The notes under the pieces were generated by a model. That model was given only the letters and a program-made list of their open reading frames with translations. It had not been told where the DNA came from and ran no database searches. A program made the position numbers and the translations under genes. Shown piece after piece: positions 1 through 5,143 of a stretch of 7,469 nucleotides of DNA. Each line of letters starts with the position of its first letter. Position 1 is the stretch's first letter. This DNA comes from Candidatus Latescibacterota bacterium (GTDB lineage Bacteria; Latescibacterota; UBA2968; UBA8231), in NCBI GenBank assembly GCA_003529325.1, contig DPVW01000501.1, positions 1 to 7,469 on the forward strand, given 5' to 3'.

Positions 1-1029
1 CGCCTGCGCTGGACCGGCGAACGCTGAAATGCACATCGAGGCGCCCCAGAAGACGCTACTGTCTTGCGTCGATACGGCGACCACCGATGCTGCAACCAGG
101 CCTGCAAGACAGAGCAGGACGGCACGCTTGCCTCCGAGCCAGTCATCGAGAAAGCCCCCGAAAAAGGCGCCAATGCCGGCTGTGATGTTGGTACAGACGC
201 CAAACCACATCAGGTCACGGAAGGTAAAGCCGTGTGTGCCCATCGCGTAGATGCCAGCGAAGGCGAAGACGGTGACGAGGCCGTCATTATACAACAGACG
301 GGCGAGCAGAAATCGCGAGATCTGCGGGAATTCTCGAATGCGCGTCAAGGTTTTCCACAACTGTCCCAGGGAGCCGCCCTGGTCGACGCCAGCTACCGAG
401 TTGGGCTCACGCAGTCGTAGAAAGAGGGGCAGACTGAAGAGTGCAAACCAGGCGGCGACGAGCAGATTGGTGGCGCGGATGTTCTGTCCCTCTTCCGTAG
501 AAAAGCCGAACCACGGCGTGTCGTTGTCGACGAAGCCAACCATGGCGACACCCATGCACAGCAGTCCTCCGACATACCCAAGGGCCCAGCCATAGCCGGA
601 GACCCGACCGATTCGATCCGGCGTGGTGATCCCGGGCAGAAAGGCGTTGTAGAAGACCGTCCCCAGCTCAAAGCCGATGTTGGCGAGCACGAAAAGAATG
701 AGTGCCGCACCGATCTGACCCGCCGTAGGCAGATAGAGGGCGGCTGTGCTGACGACGCAGAGAATGGTGGTTGCCGCCAGCAGCATCTTGCGGCAGGCGT
801 GCCGATCCGCGAGCGCGCCAAGAACCGGAGAGAGCAGGGCGACGATGATCGCCGTAAGAGCGACCCCCCGAGACCACATGGCTGTGCCGGAGAGGACGTC
901 GGGGGCCAGCGAGTGGGTGAACCAGGAAGAATACACGAAGGTGACGACGAGCGTCGTAAAGGCGCTGTTGCCGAAGTCGTAAAGAGACCATGCGAGGACG
1001 GCGCCACGTCCACTGCCGGAGTTCGTCAT
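1..1029 (-). CDS. UMF1/Atg22-type MFS transporter (C-terminus cut by window edge)
   Basis: This is an integral inner-membrane permease of the major facilitator superfamily; the substrate cannot be told from sequence. Reading the minus strand from the ATG at 1029 gives 343 residues without a stop to the window edge. The start MTNSGSGRG is followed by WSLYDFGNSAF (residues 14-24), a hallmark of the UMF1 family related to yeast vacuolar efflux protein Atg22. An MFS loop motif GALADRHACRK lies at residues 71-81, and NAFLPGITTPDRIGRVSGYGWALGY (about 128-152, split here by family convention) is another UMF1-type signature. The visible end, FAGPAQA, matches the conserved cytoplasmic stretch before the last helices, so roughly 70-100 residues are missing. 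Many hydrophobic segments alternate with short basic loops. Upstream, only a weak GGGA lies in ribosome-binding position, but a good sigma70-like promoter precedes it. It is divergent from the SDR gene, with 111 bases between starts. Family assignment is firm; the role as importer for the neighbouring catabolic enzymes is inference. Confidence 0.9.
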   Translation of the reverse strand, partial: MTNSGSGRGAVLAWSLYDFGNSAFTTLVVTFVYSSWFTHSLAPDVLSGTAMWSRGVALTAIIVALLSPVLGALADRHACRKMLLAATTILCVVSTAALYLPTAGQIGAALILFVLANIGFELGTVFYNAFLPGITTPDRIGRVSGYGWALGYVGGLLCMGVAMVGFVDNDTPWFGFSTEEGQNIRATNLLVAAWFALFSLPLFLRLREPNSVAGVDQGGSLGQLWKTLTRIREFPQISRFLLARLLYNDGLVTVFAFAGIYAMGTHGFTFRDLMWFGVCTNITAGIGAFFGGFLDDWLGGKRAVLLCLAGLVAASVVAVSTQDSSVFWGASMCISAFAGPAQA

Positions 1030-1055
1030 TGGTTTCCCAGGTGAGAGACGCAAGG

Positions 1056-1084
1056 AGTATAGACGAGGCCCGGGCAACGGCCAA
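1056..1084 (-). promoter_or_regulatory. Candidate sigma70 promoter for the MFS gene
   Basis: On the minus strand, TTGGCC (1079-1084, four of six matches to TTGACA) is followed after exactly 17 bases by TATACT (1056-1061, five of six matches to TATAAT). The expected transcription start is near 1049, leaving a 5' leader of about 20 bases before the ATG at 1029. It sits in the divergent gap between the transporter and SDR genes, where a promoter is expected. Identified by eye only, with no transcript evidence. No equally good promoter for the SDR gene was seen in the same gap. Confidence 0.45.
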
Positions 1085-1140
1085 CGGGGCGCTTCAACAC
1101 AGCGTTGCGCGGGTCTGAGTACAGCGGTTCATTACCGACT

Positions 1141-1911
1141 ATGGAACACAAACAAAAAACGGCATTGGTCACCGGTGCCACCGGTGGTATCGGTGAGGCG
1201 ATCTGCGAGACTCTGGCAGCAACCGGCGTGTCGGTGGCAGTTCACTATCACCAGAACAAGGCGGCGGCAGAGGAGCTCGCCCAGCGCTTGCAAGGTCTGG
1301 GGGTGAGAGCTGTAGCCTATGGTGCGGATGTGACGCGACCGCAAGCTGCACAAGAGTTGGTCCAGCGTGTCGATGATGAGTTGGACGGAATCGACATTCT
1401 GATCAACAACGCCGGCATCACAGTAGGCGGGTTGGACGTGGCCGACATGGAGGTGGATGCCTGGCTGCACATGGTAGATGTCAATCTCAACAGTGTGTTC
1501 TACCTCTGCCGAGCGGCGATCCCACGGCTGCGGGCCAGAGGGGGCGGGCAGATCGTCAACGTCTCTTCGAACATCGTCAACAGCCTGCCCGGGGGCAGTT
1601 CGGCCTACGCCGCCACCAAGAGTGCGCTGGTGGCTTTCACCAAGGTGCTGTCGAAGGAAGTGGCACGGGACAATATCCGCGTCAACGCATTGTCACCCGG
1701 GTTGATCGCCGCAGGTATGGGACAGGGGGCGATGGACCGGCGCGACCCAGCTGTGCTGGAACGCTTCATCGACACCATTCCCATTGGGCGACCTGGTGAG
1801 GCGCAGGAGATCGCCAACGTCATCAGTTTTTTGATCTCCGATGCCGCCAGTTATGTCATCGGGCAGAATCTGACGGTGAATGGGGGCGACCGCACAGAGT
1901 CCTACCAGTAA
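1141..1911 (+). CDS. Classical SDR-family oxidoreductase (FabG-like)
   Basis: A cytosolic NAD(P)-dependent dehydrogenase/reductase of 256 residues, typical for the family. The Rossmann nucleotide-binding motif TGATGGIG is at residues 11-18, the adenine-contacting GADV at 61-64, NNAG at 89-92, and the catalytic tetrad is N115, S143, Y156 and K160 (in SSAYAATK). PG at 187-188 and the C-terminal GQNLTVNGG (241-249) are also as in FabG-like SDRs. Strand beta-2 ends in VAVHYHQN with no acidic residue, which in this family favours NADP(H) over NAD(H). The ATG at 1141 was chosen because it places the glycine-rich motif at the usual distance; an in-frame TTG at 1105 would add 12 residues with no family similarity. 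Neither start has a good ribosome-binding site. The real substrate is unknown: FabG-like sequences range from 3-oxoacyl-ACP to sugars and secondary alcohols. Next to a transporter and an enolase-superfamily gene, a catabolic dehydrogenase is more likely than fatty-acid synthesis. Confidence 0.93.
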   Translation: MEHKQKTALVTGATGGIGEAICETLAATGVSVAVHYHQNKAAAEELAQRLQGLGVRAVAYGADVTRPQAAQELVQRVDDELDGIDILINNAGITVGGLDVADMEVDAWLHMVDVNLNSVFYLCRAAIPRLRARGGGQIVNVSSNIVNSLPGGSSAYAATKSALVAFTKVLSKEVARDNIRVNALSPGLIAAGMGQGAMDRRDPAVLERFIDTIPIGRPGEAQEIANVISFLISDAASYVIGQNLTVNGGDRTESYQ

Positions 1912-1960
1912 GGCGAAAGCAAGAGTCAGGCGAGAAGGTCGATCTGGCGGGAGGTGTCAG

Positions 1961-1970
1961 AAGGAGGAGG
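1961..1970 (+). promoter_or_regulatory. Strong Shine-Dalgarno-like sequence without a normal start codon
   Basis: AAGGAGGAGG is a near-perfect anti-16S match, stronger than any ribosome-binding site of the intact genes here. No ATG, GTG or TTG follows at 5-12 bases in the frame of the downstream hydrophobic stretch. The next codons are ACG (1971), TTC and GAC, with CTG at 1986. It may be the remnant of the start region of the decayed gene that follows, a rare non-AUG start, or chance in purine-rich sequence. Confidence 0.35.
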
Positions 1971-2245
1971 ACGTTCGACCACAGCCTGTTCGTCTTCATC
2001 ATCTGTCTGGGGGCGCCGTCGGCGCTGCTTGCCGTTGCCATCCTCGGGATGATCGTCGACACGGTTGTCCGGTCCGTCAACGTCGTCTCCCGCCTTCGTC
2101 CGTGTCTGGTCAAGCAGGTGTTGACGTCGAGCTCCTGCGCACCGTGACGTTGACCGAGATCGGCACTTGCCTGTTGGATGCCCTGCTCGCGGCCGGCGAG
2201 AGGCGCTTTGGAGAGATTGTCCTGGAGGTCGATGGGCCGCATAGG
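1971..2245 (+). pseudogene. Decayed small membrane-protein gene (possibly YqhA/UPF0114-like)
   Basis: This covers most of the gene-free stretch 1912-2302. Reading from 1974 gives a segment starting FDHSLFVFIICLGAPSALL, followed by AVAILGMIVDTVV, about 27 mostly uncharged residues that look like a transmembrane helix with G/C-rich third positions. That frame stops near 2146. From about 2110 the coding character passes to another frame, reading GVDVELLRTV, then LTEIGTCLLDALLAAGERRF, again G/C-rich in third positions until about 2245. Joining the two needs one missing base near 2110-2120. The order (hydrophobic helix, short basic loop, E-L-L-x-x-V, G-T-x-L-L, G-x-x-x-F) loosely recalls the UPF0114/YqhA membrane family, but the second segment has acidic residues unusual for a membrane helix, so the family call is weak. 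No canonical start follows the strong Shine-Dalgarno sequence. It could also be non-coding DNA with a fortuitous hydrophobic frame. Confidence 0.3.
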
Positions 2246-2302
2246 ATCGTGACAAGTCCTTCTGCCGTAGTAACATCAATCAAGGTGGAAATGTCAATGC
2301 AG

Positions 2303-2434
2303 TCACCGGCGGTTGCGTAGAATCCAGTAGATAATGCCGCCGATGCCAAGCAACAGCAGTGCCTTCCACTCGAAGAGGTAGATCGCTGCTGCCACGAAAA
2401 TGGCAGCCATAATACGCTGTTCCCGCGGATTCAT
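2303..2434 (-). CDS. 43-residue hydrophobic membrane microprotein
   Basis: A minus-strand reading frame from the ATG at 2434 to a TGA at 2303-2305. It begins MNPREQR (polar, charged), then a hydrophobic stretch IMAAIFVAAAIYLF (8-21), a short FEWK turn, a second hydrophobic stretch ALLLLGIGGIIYWIL (25-39), and a basic end RNRR. This is the pattern of a small inner-membrane protein, either one long helix or a tight hairpin, with the positive C-terminus probably cytoplasmic. A purine-rich AGAGAGAT lies about 6-10 bases before the ATG in ribosome-binding position. It is divergent from the enolase-superfamily gene, with 121 bases between starts that contain a perfect palindrome. I do not recognise the family. 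Reality rests on the coherent charge/hydrophobicity layout and ribosome-binding site; a chance ORF of this length is possible. Confidence 0.55.
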   Translation of the reverse strand: MNPREQRIMAAIFVAAAIYLFEWKALLLLGIGGIIYWILRNRR

Positions 2435-2477
2435 GGTGATCTCTCTGTGGACTGATCGTGATAGACGCGTCGTTTCG

Positions 2478-2492
2478 TCGAGTCAGACTCGA
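2478..2492. promoter_or_regulatory. Perfect 7+1+7 palindrome, candidate operator
   Basis: TCGAGTC-A-GACTCGA is a perfect inverted repeat of seven bases around one central base; the flanking pair (G at 2477, T at 2493) breaks the symmetry. It lies in the 121-base divergent gap, 63 bases before the enolase-superfamily start and 43 bases before the microprotein start, where a dimeric repressor could control both. Size and symmetry suit a dimeric helix-turn-helix regulator, but no regulator gene is visible in the window. The arms are too short for a terminator and there is no T-tract. Confidence 0.4.
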
Positions 2493-2555
2493 TGGTGAAA
2501 GGAATTATGCTTAAGTATCCGTTGTTGCGACCCCTCAAGGCAAGGCAATAGAGGG

Positions 2556-3842
2556 ATGAGGATCGTCAACGTCGATCTCGACATCCAGCGTGAGCCCTTC
2601 GCCCGGCCTTTCGCCTTCAAGGGCTCAGCCTTCCATGAAAAATGGAACTTGCTCGTCCGCCTGCGCGACGAGGCGGGGACCGAGGCCTATGGCATTGGTG
2701 GTCTCGCCGTGCTCTGGTCTGACGCGCAGGTCTTTTCGGCACACACAGAAACCGGCGGCAATGCGTTGATGGTGGGGACCCTCGAAAGGGCACTGCAACT
2801 GTCTCTGACCGTCGATTGGGAGCACCCCCAACAGCTGCTGGCGGCGGTGCGTGGTGCAGCGCAGCTGTTTGCCCAACAGGCCACAGGGCGTGGCACCGAC
2901 CTGCAGCCCACCTTTGTCCTCAATGCACTGGTCGCGCTCGACAATGCCGCCTGGGTGTTGTGGGCGAGACGACAAGGCATCACCGACTTCGCTGACTGGG
3001 TACCGGCGGCAGCGGCTGCAGCCCTATGCCATCGTCAGCCTCGGGTGGCACTGACGCCAGCGGTGGGCTACAACATGCCGGAGGAGCAGATCCGAGGGTT
3101 GCTTGCCGATGGGGCAGCTATCTTGAAGGTAAAGTTGGGACACCCCGGGGAGGAAGAGGAGATGGTCGCCGGAGATTGCCGCAGTCTGCAGCGTCTCGAA
3201 CCGTTGCTGCGGGAGACGGAGACAACTCTGACGCAAAGTGGTCAGGTGCTGCTCTATCTCGATGCCAATGGGCGTTATCACTCGAAAGTGGCGCTGCGCC
3301 AGGTCCTGGACGAGGCCGACCGATTGGGATTGCGGCACAGAATCGCCGTGCTCGAGGAGCCTTTCGCCCCGAATGTGAAAGAGAGTGTCGCTGATCTGGG
3401 TGTGCTCGTCGCCGCTGACGAATCTCTCCATGACCCGGCGGATGTCGCCGCCCGCAAGGCGGCAGGTTATGGCGCCATCGCCGTCAAACCTGCGGGCAAG
3501 ACGCTGTCTGTCGCATTCGACATGCTGGCGGCGGCACAACAGCTGGAGATGGTCGCATTCGTGGCGGACAATGCCTGCGTACCCGTGCTCGTGGAATGGA
3601 ACAAGAACGTCGCCGCGCGGTTACCGGCATTCCCCGGTGTCTGTGGCGGCATGATGGAGTCGAATGGGCCGGAAAACTACGGACGCTGGGAGCAGATGCT
3701 GGAGGAGCATCCTCGAGCGGGGGCCCCCTGGCTGGCCGCCCGGGCCGGTTGTTACGAACTCGACGATGAGTACTATAACATGACAGGGGGGATCGGCGAT
3801 GATCCAGAGGCCTATCTCACCGAACTGCGGCGCCGGTCTTAG
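2556..3842 (+). CDS. Enolase-superfamily enzyme (MR/MLE type, Ala-Glu-epimerase-like subgroup)
   Basis: A 428-residue cytosolic Mg2+-dependent enzyme that abstracts a proton alpha to a carboxylate; its exact reaction is unknown. The N-terminal capping domain covers about residues 1-150 and the (beta/alpha)7-beta barrel about 165-400. Catalytic KxK is K191-V-K193 (ILKVKLGHPG). Metal ligands are D236 (YLDANGRY), E267 or E268 (VLEEPF) and D288 (AADES); the second general base is K311 (IAVKPAGK). Opposed lysines place it in the muconate-lactonizing/dipeptide-epimerase/OSBS group and argue against mandelate racemase or sugar-acid dehydratases, which use a His-Asp pair. The later VLVEWNKNVAARLPAFPG and E-S-N-G-x-x-x-Y-x-x-W-x-x-M (368-381) recall a subgroup often labelled L-alanine-DL-glutamate epimerase in environmental genomes. 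No DxD dipeptide-specificity motif is obvious. Ribosome binding is weak: AAGG is about 10 bases upstream and GAGGG abuts the ATG. It overlaps the convergent PhyH gene by four bases. Family sure, substrate unknown. Confidence 0.9.
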   Translation: MRIVNVDLDIQREPFARPFAFKGSAFHEKWNLLVRLRDEAGTEAYGIGGLAVLWSDAQVFSAHTETGGNALMVGTLERALQLSLTVDWEHPQQLLAAVRGAAQLFAQQATGRGTDLQPTFVLNALVALDNAAWVLWARRQGITDFADWVPAAAAAALCHRQPRVALTPAVGYNMPEEQIRGLLADGAAILKVKLGHPGEEEEMVAGDCRSLQRLEPLLRETETTLTQSGQVLLYLDANGRYHSKVALRQVLDEADRLGLRHRIAVLEEPFAPNVKESVADLGVLVAADESLHDPADVAARKAAGYGAIAVKPAGKTLSVAFDMLAAAQQLEMVAFVADNACVPVLVEWNKNVAARLPAFPGVCGGMMESNGPENYGRWEQMLEEHPRAGAPWLAARAGCYELDDEYYNMTGGIGDDPEAYLTELRRRS

Positions 3843-4585
3843 GCAGCGACCATGCCCTGCAGATCTTTGCGGAATACCCAGGTGTCGTCGCGCACATAGT
3901 GTGTCGCAAAGGCCAGGCGTGGTTTGTCCGAGTTTTCATTGGCATATGAGCCGTGCACGGTGAGACTCGAAAAGAACACGCCACCACCCTTCGGCACGGT
4001 GAGCATCTCGACCTGATCGCGGGTGAACTGGTGGATGTCGTGGGAATGCATCGTTTCCGTCCACTCCTCGCCATCGCGATCGACCATGCCGTAGTCATTC
4101 ACCCAGGTGGCGTGTTGGTCTGACTCACGGACCTCGCCAGCCTCCATAAGGCCCCGCTTGTGGCTGCCAGACACGACGCAGAGACCCCCATTGTCGGTGC
4201 CTGTATCGTTGCAGGCGATCCAGCAAGCCATCAATGTGTTTGGCTCGTTTCGTATATAGTGAGTATCCTGATGCAGGGCGACACCGGTGCCACCACCGGG
4301 CAGCTTCGCCATGTACATAGTCTGCACGATCAATGGCGAGCCACCCAACAGCTGGCTCACCTTGGTGACGATCTCTGGATGGCGGGCGATGGCGCTCCAG
4401 GCGTCATCATCGCGGTGATTCTGCAGACCTCTGGGACCTGCCTCGTCTTGCGCGGCCTCGTTCTCGCAGAATGCATCGACAGCGCTGGCTGGCAAGAGAT
4501 CGGGGACGAGGATGTAACCATCCTGGCGATAACGTTCAACGTCGTTGGCGTCGAATGGGCGGGCGGAAGTGGCTGAACTTGTCAT
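3839..4585 (-). CDS. PhyH-family Fe(II)/2-oxoglutarate dioxygenase
   Basis: A 248-residue cytosolic oxygenase of the phytanoyl-CoA dioxygenase family, which hydroxylates a substrate while turning 2-oxoglutarate and O2 into succinate and CO2. It opens with the usual FDANDVERYRQDGYILVPDLL (residues 11-31, in two halves around the conserved DGY). Iron ligands are H105 and D107 (ALHQDTHY) and H211 (LTVHGSYAN), with R223 (KPRLAF) to hold 2-oxoglutarate. The SGSHKRG motif (139-145) is typical. Substrate is not predictable: family members act on phytanoyl-CoA, ectoine, halogenated compounds and others. The ATG at 4585 was chosen because similarity begins just after it; the frame stays open upstream to 4861, but that part is antisense to the deaminase gene. 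No Shine-Dalgarno sequence precedes the ATG, while TATCTT lies six bases before it, so translation may be leaderless. The stop codon overlaps that of the convergent enolase-superfamily gene, and only 27 bases separate it from the divergent deaminase start. Confidence 0.92.
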   Translation of the reverse strand: MTSSATSARPFDANDVERYRQDGYILVPDLLPASAVDAFCENEAAQDEAGPRGLQNHRDDDAWSAIARHPEIVTKVSQLLGGSPLIVQTMYMAKLPGGGTGVALHQDTHYIRNEPNTLMACWIACNDTGTDNGGLCVVSGSHKRGLMEAGEVRESDQHATWVNDYGMVDRDGEEWTETMHSHDIHQFTRDQVEMLTVPKGGGVFFSSLTVHGSYANENSDKPRLAFATHYVRDDTWVFRKDLQGMVAA

Positions 4586-4612
4586 AACACGAAGATACGA
4601 AGGGCTGGCAGT

Positions 4613-5143
4613 GTGAGCGAACGAAAGAGGCCGGATCGGGCCGACTACTATATGGGCATCGCCATGGCGGTGCGGGCAAGGGCCGACTGCATGGGGAATC
4701 GGGTCGGCGCCATCCTTGTTCTCAATGACCGCATCATCTCTACCGGCTACAATGGCACGCCGGCGAACATGACGAACTGCACCGCAGGGGGGTGTCCCCG
4801 TTGTGCTCAGCGGGAGCGCTACGAGTCGGGACGGGCATACGATATCTGCATATGCGTACATGCGGAACAGAATGCCTTGCTCGCAGCCGCTCGTTTTGGC
4901 ATTGCCACGGAAGGCACGACGCTGTACTCCACAATGCGGCCATGCTTCGGCTGTACCAAGGAGCTGCTACAGGCCAACGTTTCCGGTTTCTTCTATCTGC
5001 ACGATTGGCACTACCCTGAGAGTGAGATGGAGGAGACGTACCAGTATCTGCAGGCACAGTTCGCCGACGGTGTGCACCCAGTCGATCTTGTCGACAAAGA
5101 GGAGAATTGGGCGGTCTCCAGCTTGCGGGAGCAGGGCAGCTGA
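4613..5143 (+). CDS. dCMP-deaminase-family protein (cytidine/deoxycytidylate deaminase fold)
   Basis: A 176-residue zinc hydrolase predicted to deaminate dCMP to dUMP for thymidylate synthesis. The catalytic zinc site is complete: HAE at 83-85 (CVHAEQNALL) with E85 as proton shuttle, and PCFGC at 110-114 giving C111 and C114. Conserved family elements include RVGAILVLNDRIISTGYNG (30-48) and a cysteine cluster N-C-T-A-G-G-C-P-R-C (55-64), seen in dCMP deaminases of the ComEB/T4 type and probably binding a second metal. The GTG at 4613 was preferred over the ATG at 4652 because GAAGGG (4599-4604) lies eight bases upstream and the N-terminal RPDRADYYMGIAMAV matches the family start. The TGA stop overlaps the next ATG (TGATG), implying translational coupling with the exported CBM9-like protein. 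The gene starts only 27 bases from the divergent PhyH gene, so its promoter probably lies within PhyH coding sequence. Confidence 0.92.
   Translation: MSERKRPDRADYYMGIAMAVRARADCMGNRVGAILVLNDRIISTGYNGTPANMTNCTAGGCPRCAQRERYESGRAYDICICVHAEQNALLAAARFGIATEGTTLYSTMRPCFGCTKELLQANVSGFFYLHDWHYPESEMEETYQYLQAQFADGVHPVDLVDKEENWAVSSLREQGS

Noticed and set aside
1105..1140. TTG start giving 12 extra residues on the SDR protein
   Set aside because: No ribosome-binding site at useful spacing, and the glycine-rich motif is already at its usual distance from the ATG at 1141.
1880..2320. Plus-strand 146-residue frame overlapping the SDR end
   Set aside because: Its first part is out of frame with the SDR and not protein-like; only 2110-2245 looks coding, and that is covered by the decayed-gene entry.
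1856..2349. Three overlapping minus-strand frames of 79-128 residues
   Set aside because: Low-complexity Arg/Ser/Pro-rich products, typical of antisense frames in GC-rich DNA, with no motif or ribosome-binding site.
4586..4861. 92-residue N-terminal extension of the PhyH frame
   Set aside because: It is antisense to the well-supported dCMP deaminase gene, has no PhyH-family similarity, and the family start lies just after the ATG at 4585.
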